A program made the translations under genes and the position numbers. From Sulfitobacter sp. S223 (GTDB lineage Bacteria; Pseudomonadota; Alphaproteobacteria; Rhodobacterales; Rhodobacteraceae), in assembly GCF_025143825.1 (NCBI RefSeq), contig NZ_CP083560.1, forward strand, positions 2,542,001 to 2,606,000: a DNA stretch of 64,000 nt, written 5' to 3'. Below the pieces are notes generated by a model that saw only the letters and a program-made list of their open reading frames with translations, was not told the origin of the DNA and did not search any database. Positions 52,703-61,825 of this stretch are shown piece after piece. Position 1 is the stretch's first letter. Each line of letters begins with the position of its first letter.

Positions 52703-53589
52703 TGCGCCCCGCCCCGATCATGACAGCACAGCCATTTGCAAAACTGCCAGAGCACTTGCGCCACAAGGGCATGCCTTCCGACTGGGCGAAGATGACACGC
52801 CCCGGTCATGCCATGCATTCATTTCTTGAAGGTGCCTTTTTCGACAGCCATGGCGATCTGTGGCTAAGCGATGTGCCGTATGGCCGCGTCTTTCGGGTCG
52901 CGCCGCAAGGCGCATGGCACTTGGAACACCAGATTGACGGCGCACCCCATGCGATGCGGATTGCGTCAGATGGACGTCATATCGCCGTAGATTACCACCA
53001 TGGACTGATCGAGCTAACCGGCACAGAGCAATATTCGGTCATAAGCACAGGTCTGAAAGACCATCCCTTTTTAGGCCTGTCGGACATGGCCTATGCCCCT
53101 GATGGTGCGCTGTGGTTTACCGATAGCGGACGTTCGTCGCTAAGTGACCCTACGGGCCGATTATATGTCATGATGCCTGATGGCCAACTGCGCCTTGTGT
53201 TGGAAAACATCCCCTATTCCAACGGCATCTGTCTGTCACCGAACGGTGAGTGGGTCTATGTTGCGGCGACGCGTGCCAATCAGGTGTGGCGCCTCTCAGC
53301 ACGGCTGCCCGACACAGGCTATCCGATGGTCGGCACCTTCTTGCAGCTGTCCGGCGGGCTTGGCCCTGACGGATTGGCCTGCAATCGCGACGGCTGGATT
53401 GCCATCGCCCAAGCACAAGCAGGGCGCGCATATGTATTCGATGCGTTGGGTGATCCGATTGCCGAAGTCCGCCTGCCAGAAGGGCTTTGGACCACGTCTG
53501 TGACCTTTCATCCCGACAATTCAAAACACTTGTTTATCGTTGATGCCCAACACGGCGCGATTTTTCAGTGTGACCTGACAGATATTTAG
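52699..53589 (+). CDS. SMP-30/gluconolactonase-like beta-propeller protein
   Basis: This 296-residue protein has repeated blade motifs (GAFFDSHGDLWLSDVPYGRVFRV, LSDMAYAPDGALWFTDSGR, NGICLSPNGEWVYVAATRANQVWRL, GGLGPDGLACNRDGWIAIA). They fit the SMP-30/gluconolactonase/LRE fold with its metal-binding Glu/Asn/Asp positions. Lactone hydrolysis is the usual activity. In this cluster it might hydrolyse a lactone made after ring cleavage or sugar-acid oxidation. Confidence 0.83.
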   Translation: MMRPAPIMTAQPFAKLPEHLRHKGMPSDWAKMTRPGHAMHSFLEGAFFDSHGDLWLSDVPYGRVFRVAPQGAWHLEHQIDGAPHAMRIASDGRHIAVDYHHGLIELTGTEQYSVISTGLKDHPFLGLSDMAYAPDGALWFTDSGRSSLSDPTGRLYVMMPDGQLRLVLENIPYSNGICLSPNGEWVYVAATRANQVWRLSARLPDTGYPMVGTFLQLSGGLGPDGLACNRDGWIAIAQAQAGRAYVFDALGDPIAEVRLPEGLWTTSVTFHPDNSKHLFIVDAQHGAIFQCDLTDI

Positions 53590-53597
53590 GAACCGGC

Positions 53598-54497
53598 ATG
53601 AACAAAGATGACCTTCACGGCTATGTCCCCGCCATTGCCACCCCCTTCTCTCCGAAGGGCGACATCATGGAAGACGCCTTTGTCGAACTTTTCGAATTTC
53701 TCATCGCGCGGGGTGCTACAGGCATTTGCATAGCCGGAGACAACGGCGAAAGCTGGGCGCTTAGCGCGGCCGAGCGCGGCCGTCTGGTCCGGTTGGCCAA
53801 AGACACCGCCAGAGGCCGCGTGCATGTGATGATGGGTATTTCCGCGCCGGTGATCGAAACATCGGTAAGCTATATCAATGCGGCCGAAGAAAACGGCGCG
53901 GATGTTCTGTTGTCGATGCCGCAGACATATGTTCTCAAAGTATCAGAGCCCGAGTTGATGGCCCGCTTTGACAAAATATCTGCGGCGACAAAATTACCGC
54001 TGGTTCTATACAACTCGCCGCGCAGAATGGGATTTTCCCTGACGGTTGACCAGACAGAGAGGTTGCTGAACGCACACAACGTCATTGGCATCAAAGAATC
54101 CCAACGCGACTTTTTCTACCACACCCATCTGCTGGATCGTCTGGCAAACCGCATGGCGATTATGACGGGCCCCTGTCACTATATCCTGCCCGCTTTTGCG
54201 CTGGGGGCCAAGGGTTTCATCGCCACAGGGCCAGAGTTCACAACGACCAAACCGTCAGAAATGGCGGCAATGGGCACCTCTGCCCCCGATGCTTTATACC
54301 GCAAGACCCATATGGAGCTGACAGTGCTGTATGAGATGTTGATGGGCTTGGGCACGTGGCCAGCAGCCTTTAAGGCGGCGCTGAACCTGATTGGCCAACC
54401 CGCGGGTGTGCCGCGCGATCCGGTCATGGCGCTGGCGCCAGCGGACGTAGACAAAATCCGGCAGACCTTTGACCGGCTCGGGATAAGCTATTCATGA
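53598..54497 (+). CDS. DHDPS/NAL-family pyruvate-dependent lyase
   Basis: This 299-residue TIM-barrel protein has Schiff-base Lys166 in GIKES and Tyr138 in LYNSPRRMG. The substrate-binding loop that is GTTGE in dihydrodipicolinate synthase is here GDNGES (residues 47-52). That change, and the operon context, argue against lysine biosynthesis and for a catabolic aldolase, deaminase or dehydratase acting on a 2-keto acid. It is followed by the flavoprotein genes with a four-base overlap. Confidence 0.85.
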   Translation: MNKDDLHGYVPAIATPFSPKGDIMEDAFVELFEFLIARGATGICIAGDNGESWALSAAERGRLVRLAKDTARGRVHVMMGISAPVIETSVSYINAAEENGADVLLSMPQTYVLKVSEPELMARFDKISAATKLPLVLYNSPRRMGFSLTVDQTERLLNAHNVIGIKESQRDFFYHTHLLDRLANRMAIMTGPCHYILPAFALGAKGFIATGPEFTTTKPSEMAAMGTSAPDALYRKTHMELTVLYEMLMGLGTWPAAFKAALNLIGQPAGVPRDPVMALAPADVDKIRQTFDRLGISYS

Positions 54498-54775
54498 TCC
54501 GTCTGATCCCCTCTCAACAGGATAAGATCACGCGCGCTGCGCAGGTGGTGTTCTTTTACAATGACGCACCGCTCACAGCATCGGAGGGAGAGACCCTCAC
54601 AGCAGCCCTGTTGCGCAACGGGATCAGACAATTGCGCAGCCCCGCGCGCGGCATGTTCTGTTGCATGGGCCTATGTCAGGAATGCTCAGTCTTAATCAAC
54701 GGCCGCAGCATTGAGGCCTGCCGTGTCGCAGTGCGTGAAGGTCTGCGGATAGGTTCCATGGACTCCCGTCAATGA
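54494..54775 (+). CDS. [2Fe-2S] subunit of a three-part flavoprotein dehydrogenase
   Basis: This 93-residue ferredoxin-like protein has Cys56-Cys57, Cys61, Cys64 and Cys76 in the C-x3-C-x2-C-(x)11-C spacing used by HcnA and by the gamma subunits of hydroxyproline and opine dehydrogenases. It begins after the lyase stop and overlaps the next gene. It should pass electrons between the two flavin subunits. Confidence 0.85.
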   Translation: MIRLIPSQQDKITRAAQVVFFYNDAPLTASEGETLTAALLRNGIRQLRSPARGMFCCMGLCQECSVLINGRSIEACRVAVREGLRIGSMDSRQ

Positions 54776-56208
54776 CTGCCACCTATGATATTGCCGTGCT
54801 TGGCGCGGGACCAGCTGGCACAAATGCCGCACTCGCGGCGGCAGGCGCAGGAAAGACAGTGCTGTTGATCGACGAACAGGCCACTGCAGGCGGACAGGTC
54901 TGGCGCGCAAAATCCGCCTCGATACGCTCGACCCCCACAACCCCAGAAAGCCGCGCGGGCGATGCCCTGCGGGCGCGGCTCTTGGCGGCAACCAACTCGG
55001 GCAAACTCACCTATCTGTGCAGCACGCGTCTGTGGCAGATAGAGCGTGTTGGCGCTGACTGGGCTGTGCATCTGCTGACAGACGACAAGGTCACTCAACA
55101 CTCAGCCCGCGCGCTTGTGCTGGCCAGCGGCGCGCGGGAATTTGTACAGCCACTACCCGGTTGGACCACCCCCGGCGTACTGGGGCTGGCCGGTGTCACA
55201 GCCTTGATGAAGTCAGAGCAAATCCCGCCAGGACAGGCCACTGTCGTGTCAGGCACCGGCCCGCTGGTCTTTTATGCGGCCAGCGAAACTCGCCGTTTGG
55301 GCGGCACGGTGGTCGCTGTGGTTACCCCCAACAGGCGCTGCGACTGGCTCAAGGTCCTTCCCGCGCTGCTCCGCCGTCCCAAGCTTTTTCTGCGGGGTAT
55401 GCTGTGGATCGCAGACCTAACACTGGCGCGCGTACCGGTGCTGTGGGGACATACTGTGACCTCGGTCGAGGGTAAGCAGACAGTGAGCGCGGTCAATGTT
55501 CAAAGCGTAGATCACACATGGGCACCACGTGGCACCGCGCGCCATTTGTCTGCCGATAGCCTGTGCCTGGGCCATGGCCTGATACCAGCGACCGAGGCGG
55601 CACAACTTGCGGGCGCCACGCTTTGTCATGATCCGGCGCTTGGCGGGTGGATACCGCAAGCCACAGTAGATGGAAGCACCGATGTAAGCGGACTTTATCT
55701 TTGCGGCGATGGCGCTGGCATTCGCGGGGCGGATGCAGCGGAAACCCAAGGCACACTGGCAGGGCTGAAAGCGGCAAGTGATCTTGGGGCCAAAGGTCTG
55801 GTGCAGAGAATCCGCGCACTCAGTCGTCGTCACGCGGCGCGGTCGCGATTTGGTATTGCCATGGCCGCGCTTAGCATTCCGCGCGCGGGTATGGCCGAAT
55901 GGAGCACGGCGCAGACGATCATGTGCCGTTGTGAAGATATCAGGCGTGCCACAATCACGGCGGAAATCAGCGCCGGTGCCAGCAGCGCCAATGCGGTCAA
56001 ATCGGGTTTGCGTGCGGGCATGGGTCCGTGTGGCGGCAAGTTCTGCCAGACCGCGATTGCCCGCCTGATCGCCAACCAGACTTCCCGCGCGGTTGGCGAC
56101 ATTCATCCTCCCACACCACGCCCGCCCCTGCGCCCTGTCCCCGTCTCGGCGATAGCCGAGGGATTTGACTATGATGATCTGCCAATCCCGAAACCCGCGC
56201 CATTATGA
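54772..56208 (+). CDS. FAD/NAD(P)-binding subunit with BFD-like cluster (HcnB/OoxA-like)
   Basis: This 478-residue flavoprotein has the N-terminal FAD motif VLGAGPAGTNAALAAAGAGKTVLLIDEQ near residues 7-34, LVLASGAREFVQPLPGWTTPGVL, and YLCGDGAGIRGADAAETQG. A C-terminal domain has CRCEDIRR and GPCGGKFCQ, a BFD-type [2Fe-2S] site. This layout matches the alpha-type subunit of hydrogen-cyanide synthase, octopine/nopaline oxidase and D-hydroxyproline dehydrogenase complexes. Confidence 0.85.
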   Translation: MTATYDIAVLGAGPAGTNAALAAAGAGKTVLLIDEQATAGGQVWRAKSASIRSTPTTPESRAGDALRARLLAATNSGKLTYLCSTRLWQIERVGADWAVHLLTDDKVTQHSARALVLASGAREFVQPLPGWTTPGVLGLAGVTALMKSEQIPPGQATVVSGTGPLVFYAASETRRLGGTVVAVVTPNRRCDWLKVLPALLRRPKLFLRGMLWIADLTLARVPVLWGHTVTSVEGKQTVSAVNVQSVDHTWAPRGTARHLSADSLCLGHGLIPATEAAQLAGATLCHDPALGGWIPQATVDGSTDVSGLYLCGDGAGIRGADAAETQGTLAGLKAASDLGAKGLVQRIRALSRRHAARSRFGIAMAALSIPRAGMAEWSTAQTIMCRCEDIRRATITAEISAGASSANAVKSGLRAGMGPCGGKFCQTAIARLIANQTSRAVGDIHPPTPRPPLRPVPVSAIAEGFDYDDLPIPKPAPL

Positions 56209-57305
56209 GTGAACCATACGACATAGCCGTGATCGGCGGCGGCATTATGGGATGCGGCGCAGCGCTTCGGGTCGCGCAAGGCGGTATGCGCCCTATCCTG
56301 CTGGACATGGGGGACTTGGGCCAGGGTGCATCGGGCGTCAATGCTGGCACCCTGAGCCTGCAAATCAAGCGGGTCAGCCTGATCCCCTACGCATTGCGCG
56401 GGCACCGAATGTGGGAACAGATGGGGGATGCGGTCGGCTTTCACAAGACAGGTGGCTTTACCGTTGCCTTCACACCCCGCGAAGCGGAATTGCTGCTTGA
56501 ACGGCAGACACTCAAAGCAGCGGCGGGCGCACCAATTGAATTCATCTCTGTCGAGGCCTTGCGCAAGGCCGAGCCGAACCTGTCCCAAAAGGTGCAAGCC
56601 GCAAGCTTTTGCGCTGAGGACGGGTATGCAAATGCGTCGCTGACAGGACAGTATTACCGCGCGCGGCTAGGCGCAGCGGGCATCCCCTACCGCGAGCGAT
56701 GCGCGGTCACGCAGATCACCCGAAGCGCACATGGTTTCACCCTCCAGACGGAAGGCGGGATAGTCAGTGCCACTCGCGTTCTTCTTGCCGCAGGCGGCTG
56801 GCTGCGCCCCTTGGCCCGCATGTTGGGCGTCGATCTACCCGTGGCTGCGCGCATTAACACTGTGTCGGTGACCGAAAGAATGCCGACGATCATGTCCCAT
56901 GTCATCGGCCATGCCACCGGCCTTTTGACGATGAAACAGAAAACAAATGGCACCGTTCTTATCGGGGGTGGCTGGCAGGGGCGCGGGACGCCACAGACAG
57001 GACGCGGCGAAGTCACCGCCGAAAGCCTATCGCCCAATCTTGCGTTGGCACAATTTGCGGTGCCCGCCCTGAAGGATGCCCGCGTATTGCGCAGCTGGAC
57101 CGGATTTGAAGCCAATACACCGGATTTTTATCCTCTGGCGGGCGCGCTTGCCGGTGTGCCTGATGCCTTCGTGCTTGGCTGTGTGCGCGGCGGTTATACC
57201 ATCGGCCCTTATATCAGCGAGTTGATGGGCGACTTCATCCTCGGGCGGGATCCTGAATTGCCCCTGTTTGACCCGGGCCGCGACTTTGAGAAAGCACTCA
57301 CATGA
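56205..57305 (+). CDS. FAD-dependent amine/amino-acid dehydrogenase subunit (HcnC/OoxB-like)
   Basis: This 366-residue DAO-type flavoprotein has IAVIGGGIMGCGAALRVAQGG near residues 7-27, QGASGVNAGTLSLQ (the flavin-contact loop) and a C-terminal GCVRGGYTIGPYISELM. It is the substrate-oxidising subunit, probably acting on a D-amino acid, imino acid or opine. Overlaps of four bases with both neighbours indicate that the complex is co-translated. Confidence 0.87.
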   Translation: MSEPYDIAVIGGGIMGCGAALRVAQGGMRPILLDMGDLGQGASGVNAGTLSLQIKRVSLIPYALRGHRMWEQMGDAVGFHKTGGFTVAFTPREAELLLERQTLKAAAGAPIEFISVEALRKAEPNLSQKVQAASFCAEDGYANASLTGQYYRARLGAAGIPYRERCAVTQITRSAHGFTLQTEGGIVSATRVLLAAGGWLRPLARMLGVDLPVAARINTVSVTERMPTIMSHVIGHATGLLTMKQKTNGTVLIGGGWQGRGTPQTGRGEVTAESLSPNLALAQFAVPALKDARVLRSWTGFEANTPDFYPLAGALAGVPDAFVLGCVRGGYTIGPYISELMGDFILGRDPELPLFDPGRDFEKALT

Positions 57306-58081
57306 CGAAAAATGACCCCAGCCGCCTTGACGGCAAGCTTGCAATCGTGACCGGCGGAGGGTCCGGTATCGGCGCTGCAACGGCGCACATCTTTGCCCAA
57401 GCAGGCGCAACTGTGCTTGTCACTGGCCGCAGGCTTGAGCCGCTGAAAACTGTCGCCGATGCGATCGGTGGTCACGCAATCACCTGCGATGTTTCGCAAC
57501 AGGATCAGGTAGACGCGATGTTTGATGAAGCGCTCAGGATCACTGGCCGCGTCGATGTTGTGCTGAATAACGCCGGTGGGCCCGGCCCGATTGCAGCAGT
57601 GGCTGATGTGGATATGGCCGAATGGGTGGCCTGCATGAACGTCAATCTGGTCGGCGCAATGCACGTCTTGCAAGCCGCAGCCAAGATCATGGGCGCCCAA
57701 AAATCCGGCTCAATTATAAACATGTCTTCTCTGATGGGTATTCAGGGGTACCCTATGCGATCAGCCTATGTCGCATCAAAATTCGCACTGATCGGCATCA
57801 CAGAAACGATGGCCCGCGAATTGGGTCCGCTTGGCGTGCGGGTGAATGCGCTGATGCCCGGCGCTGTCTCGGGAGAGAACATGGACCGTATTCTTGCCAA
57901 ACGCGCAGCGGCAGAAGGCCTACCTGTAGAAGAAATAGAGCGGCAGAACTATACGGATGTTGCCGCGCTCAAACGTTGGGTTACCCCCGAAGAAGTGGGC
58001 CGCGCAGCGCTTTATTACGCCTGCGATTTGTCATCGGCCATTACAGGCGACAAAATGAAAGTGGATTGCGGGCGCTTTTAG
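57302..58081 (+). CDS. SDR-family dehydrogenase
   Basis: This 259-residue classical short-chain dehydrogenase has TGGGSGIG near residues 18-25, NNAGG, catalytic Ser in NMSS, YVASK as the YxxxK motif and a C-terminal GDKMKVDCGRF. It uses NAD(P)H. It ends the IclR-cluster operon, nine bases before the convergent msrA stop. The substrate is not evident. Confidence 0.87.
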   Translation: MTKNDPSRLDGKLAIVTGGGSGIGAATAHIFAQAGATVLVTGRRLEPLKTVADAIGGHAITCDVSQQDQVDAMFDEALRITGRVDVVLNNAGGPGPIAAVADVDMAEWVACMNVNLVGAMHVLQAAAKIMGAQKSGSIINMSSLMGIQGYPMRSAYVASKFALIGITETMARELGPLGVRVNALMPGAVSGENMDRILAKRAAAEGLPVEEIERQNYTDVAALKRWVTPEEVGRAALYYACDLSSAITGDKMKVDCGRF

Positions 58082-58090
58082 GAGCCGCGC

Positions 58091-58630
58091 TCAGGGCTTC
58101 TTTAACCAGTCCGAATACTGCTGCCGAAGCAGGTCAAGCTTTGGATCGATGTAGCGCGTGCAAAACGGCGCCTCGGGATTGCGCGCTTGGTAGTCCTGAA
58201 ACCGCGGGTCAGAATGTTTGAACCCACGATGGGACAAGACCTGTGTGACCAAAGGCGCTGGGAAATCGTGCGCCAAGTGGCGCAACACGTCTGTGACTTC
58301 TTCAGATTGTGCCCGTGAGAAAACATAGACAGCGCTGCGATATTTGCCGCGCATCTTGTGGTTCGACGTGCTGCCGTGTGTGCGCAGATGAATATCAACC
58401 AGCACCTGCATTGGCACTTGCACCGGATCAAAGGCGATCTCTACCGCCTCTGAATAGCTGTCGTTTGGCGGGTCAGATACGATGAAACCCTGCGATACCC
58501 GATCTACTCCGCGCAGCGCGCTGAATACCGCTTCGGTACACCAATGGCAGCCGCCGCCAAAGCCGATGCGCTGCACGTCCGTCAAAAGCGGGCAAACGCG
58601 CAGCGCAACCGGATCACATCCGCGCCGCAA
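58091..58630 (-). CDS. msrA: Peptide methionine sulfoxide reductase MsrA
   Basis: The 179 residues hold the MsrA active-site motif GFGGGCHWCTEAVF with catalytic Cys28. A histidine replaces the phenylalanine of the usual GCFWC. HGSTSNHKMRGKYRSAVYV corresponds to the family's DPTxxNRQGNDxGxQYRS region in altered form. The start codon lies within the last codons of talB, a 17-base overlap, so it is probably co-transcribed with talB. It repairs oxidised methionine. Confidence 0.83.
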   Translation of the reverse strand: MRRGCDPVALRVCPLLTDVQRIGFGGGCHWCTEAVFSALRGVDRVSQGFIVSDPPNDSYSEAVEIAFDPVQVPMQVLVDIHLRTHGSTSNHKMRGKYRSAVYVFSRAQSEEVTDVLRHLAHDFPAPLVTQVLSHRGFKHSDPRFQDYQARNPEAPFCTRYIDPKLDLLRQQYSDWLKKP

Positions 58631-59555
58631 TAATGCGGATCAGTTTCTTGTGGTCTGCGTCGAAGTTGCGGATGCCTTCCGCAAGCTTTTCTGTCGCCAT
58701 AGGATCGGCGTTCATTTCCCAGCGGAACAGCGCTTCGGTCATTTTGACCGGAGCGACACCGCTTGCGTTTTCGGGCGACAACACGCGGGTAAGCGTGCTT
58801 GTGTCCTTGGCCATCTCATCCAGCAGGCTGGGCGCAATCGTCAGGTTGTCACAGCCTGCCAGCGCCTTGATCTGATCAGAGCTTCGGAAAGAGGCGCCCA
58901 TCACGACCGTCTTGATCCCGTTGGATTTGTAATAGTCATAGATGGCGCGCACGGACTTCACGCCCGGATCTTCATCGGGGGCATAGCTGTCACGGCCCTC
59001 GGCCTTTTTGTACCAATCTGTGATGCGGCCCACAAAAGGTGAGATCAGGAAAGATTTTGCATCAGCACAAGCCACAGCCTGCGCCATCGAGAAGAGCAGT
59101 GTGAGGTTACAATCAATGCCTTCGTCTTGCAGGATCTCTGCTGCACGGATGCCTTCCCACGTCGCGGCAAGCTTGATCAGGATCTTTTCCTTGCCAACGC
59201 CCCGCTTGGCGTATTCAGCGATGATCGCCCGCGCACGTGTGACAGATGCATCGGTATCAAAAGACAGGCACGCATCCACTTCGGTTGAAACACGGCCCGG
59301 AACCAGTGCTGCCAGCTCTGCGCCCACGGCAACGGTCAACACTTCGGTGACCTGCTCGGCGTTCAGACCGGCACTTTTGCCCGCTTCGATTTCGCGCTTT
59401 ACCAATTCCTCTGACGCAGGGTCTTCCAGCGTTTTCAGAACCAGCGACGGGTTGGTGGTACAATCCACCGGCTTATAGGTTTTAACAGCGGCTACTTCGC
59501 CGGTATCGGCAACCACGGTCGTCATGGTGCGCAGTTGATCCAACACATTTGTCAT
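58614..59555 (-). CDS. tal: Transaldolase
   Basis: This 313-residue TalB-type enzyme has TTNPSLVLKTLEDP near residues 33-46, the Schiff-base Lys128 in ILIKLAATWEGI, NLTLLFSMAQAVAC and SPFVGRITDWYKK. It transfers dihydroxyacetone units in the pentose-phosphate pathway. The family length is about 315, so it is complete. It overlaps msrA downstream. Confidence 0.95.
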   Translation of the reverse strand: MTNVLDQLRTMTTVVADTGEVAAVKTYKPVDCTTNPSLVLKTLEDPASEELVKREIEAGKSAGLNAEQVTEVLTVAVGAELAALVPGRVSTEVDACLSFDTDASVTRARAIIAEYAKRGVGKEKILIKLAATWEGIRAAEILQDEGIDCNLTLLFSMAQAVACADAKSFLISPFVGRITDWYKKAEGRDSYAPDEDPGVKSVRAIYDYYKSNGIKTVVMGASFRSSDQIKALAGCDNLTIAPSLLDEMAKDTSTLTRVLSPENASGVAPVKMTEALFRWEMNADPMATEKLAEGIRNFDADHKKLIRIIAARM

Positions 59556-59792
59556 ATCATGTTTCCTTGCTTTGCGTCCGGCGCGGGCATGGTGCCTTTG
59601 TCGAATCCGTCAATGTTGGGTTCGGTGTAGCGGACCTGCGCCAGTGAATCCATCCATCCCGCGCCGCTTGGGCGCAATGCGCGAAAATGCAAAGAAAATA
59701 GCAATCAGAACGCATCAAGCGTCGTGCCTTATGCGGCATGAACGGTTACAAACGGCTGACCACCCTGCCCCCAAGAAAGCGAAGGCTGCCCG
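59556..59792. other. Divergent gap between tal and the M20 peptidase
   Basis: This 237-base region holds no convincing gene. Short frames on each strand lack a ribosome-binding site or family features. It presumably contains the two divergent promoters. AAGG at about eight bases before 59793 serves the peptidase gene. Confidence 0.4.
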
Positions 59793-61184
59793 ATGTCCCG
59801 TGCGAACGCTCTAACCCAAGCTGCCAGCTATTTCGACAGTGGCGCGCTACAATCCGATCTTGCCCGTTTGGTAAGCTACCGCAGCGAAAGCCAGAATCCC
59901 GCACAAGCAGATGTGCTTGTCAGCTATCTCGAAACCGCCATGCGCCCGAGGCTTGAGGCGATGGGTTTCGTCTGCTCATTGCATGACAATCCTACCGGAC
60001 GCGGCGGCCCCTTCCTCATTGCGCTGAGGATCGAGGATGCAGCCCTGCCAACAGTTCTGTCTTACGGTCACGGCGATGTGGTGTTGGGGCAGGATGACCA
60101 ATGGCGCGCAGGGTTGGAACCCTTCACACTGACCGAAGAGGGTGACAGGCTCTATGGTCGCGGCGCTGCGGACAACAAGGTCCAGCATCTAGTGAATATT
60201 GCCGCCCTTGAAACTGTACTCGCGGTGCGCGGCAAGCTGGGTTTCAACGTCAAGATCGTGATGGAAACAGGCGAGGAGATCGGCTCTCCCGGTCTGGCCG
60301 AGATGATGAAGTTGCACAAAGAAACGCTTGAATCGGATGTTCTGATTGCGTCGGACGGGCCAAGGTTGAGCGCGGATGTCCCGACGATGTTCATGGGATC
60401 ACGCGGAGGCATCGGGTTTGATCTGGTGGTGAAACTGCGCGACGGCGCGCATCATTCGGGGAATTGGGGTGGGCTGCTGGCTGATCCGGCGATGATCCTG
60501 TGTCATGCGCTGGCCAGCATTACCGATGCGCGCGGTCAGTTGCGGATACCGGAATGGCGGCCAACCAGCCTGACCGATGCGGTGCGCGAGGCACTGCGCG
60601 CTCTGCCCGTGGGCGCCGCCGAAGGGCAGCCAAGGGTCGATACCGATTGGGGCGAAGCAACCTTAACACCGGCAGAGCGCGCCTATGGCTGGAACAGCTT
60701 CACCATTCTGGCGATGAAATCCGGCACGCCCGAAGCACCGCTGAATGCGATTTCAGGCAGCGCGCGGGCCTCATGCCAACTGCGCTATGTGGTAGGCACC
60801 GATGCGCAAGAGGTCCTTCCTGCCTTACGTCGTCATTTGGATGCCAATGGCTTTCAGCAGGTCCTCATCGAAGGGGCGGACAACGGCATCTTTGCCGCGA
60901 CCAGACTTGAACCCGACCACCCTTGGGTCGCGTATGTAGAGAACTCCATCACGCGCACCACCGGCAAACCGCCCCATGTTTTGCCTAATCTGGCAGGCTC
61001 GCTGCCCAATGACTGCTTTGCCGATATTCTGGGCCTGCCAACCATCTGGATTCCGCACAGCTATCTGGGCTGTAACCAGCACGCGCCGGATGAACACGTA
61101 CTTAAACCCGTCTGCCGCGAGGCCATGCAAATTATGGCCGGTCTGTTCTGGGATATCGGGCAAAACACGCCCGACCAAGACTAG
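59793..61184 (+). CDS. M20-family metallopeptidase/deacylase
   Basis: This 463-residue zinc-dependent hydrolase has the M20 metal-binding motifs YGHGDVV near residue 90, [11 protein letters not shown] near 121 and [12 protein letters not shown] near 155. A dimerisation domain follows, then [14 protein letters not shown] near the C-terminus with the last histidine ligand. Substrates of the family are dipeptides, N-acyl or N-carbamoyl amino acids. Its TAG stop lies inside the palindrome CTAG shared with the ureG stop on the other strand. Confidence 0.88.
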   Translation: MSRANALTQAASYFDSGALQSDLARLVSYRSESQNPAQADVLVSYLETAMRPRLEAMGFVCSLHDNPTGRGGPFLIALRIEDAALPTVLSYGHGDVVLGQDDQWRAGLEPFTLTEEGDRLYGRGAADNKVQHLVNIAALETVLAVRGKLGFNVKIVMETGEEIGSPGLAEMMKLHKETLESDVLIASDGPRLSADVPTMFMGSRGGIGFDLVVKLRDGAHHSGNWGGLLADPAMILCHALASITDARGQLRIPEWRPTSLTDAVREALRALPVGAAEGQPRVDTDWGEATLTPAERAYGWNSFTILAMKSGTPEAPLNAISGSARASCQLRYVVGTDAQEVLPALRRHLDANGFQQVLIEGADNGIFAATRLEPDHPWVAYVENSITRTTGKPPHVLPNLAGSLPNDCFADILGLPTIWIPHSYLGCNQHAPDEHVLKPVCREAMQIMAGLFWDIGQNTPDQD

Positions 61185-61825
61185 GCTGGTTCGGATTGGG
61201 CAAAGGCAGGAACCGACAGACCACCAGCGGCAATGATGTGGCGAACCACGGCTTCGGCGCCTTCCCCGTGTCGCAGCGCGCAGAAGACAAAAGGCAAATC
61301 GCCACGCATGCGTTTTGCATCACGCTCCATCACCTCCAGCGAGGCACCGACATGCGGGGCAAGATCGGTCTTGTTGATCACCAGCAGGTCGGATTTTGTG
61401 ATGGCAGGGCCGCCTTTCCGCGGAATTTCCTCACCTGCGGCCACGTCGATCACATAGAGGGTCAGGTCTGCCAACTCCGGACTGAAGGTCGCTGACAGAT
61501 TGTCGCCGCCACTTTCAATCAGGACAAGATCTAGATCGGTATGGCGGCGCTGCATCTCGGCCACAGCCGCCAGATTGATCGAGGCGTCCTCGCGGATCGC
61601 GGTATGTGGGCAGCCCCCTGTCTCAACGCCCATAACGCGGTCCTGAGGCAGTATTTGCATACGCATCAACGCCTCGGCATCCTCTTGGGTGTAAATGTCA
61701 TTGGTGATCACCCCCAGTGACAGATGAGGATGCAACGCGCGCGCGATAGCCGCAGTAAGAGTGGTTTTTCCGGCCCCGACAGGGCCACCGATGCCGACCC
61801 GCAGGGGGCCATTCATTTTGGTCAT
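61181..61825 (-). CDS. ureG: Urease accessory GTPase UreG
   Basis: This 214-residue SIMIBI GTPase has the P-loop [19 protein letters not shown] near residues 13-31, nickel-related CPH in [30 protein letters not shown] and [16 protein letters not shown]. It drives nickel delivery into urease together with UreF, UreH/D and UreE. Its start overlaps the ureF stop (ATGA). Confidence 0.95.
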   Translation of the reverse strand: MTKMNGPLRVGIGGPVGAGKTTLTAAIARALHPHLSLGVITNDIYTQEDAEALMRMQILPQDRVMGVETGGCPHTAIREDASINLAAVAEMQRRHTDLDLVLIESGGDNLSATFSPELADLTLYVIDVAAGEEIPRKGGPAITKSDLLVINKTDLAPHVGASLEVMERDAKRMRGDLPFVFCALRHGEGAEAVVRHIIAAGGLSVPAFAQSEPA

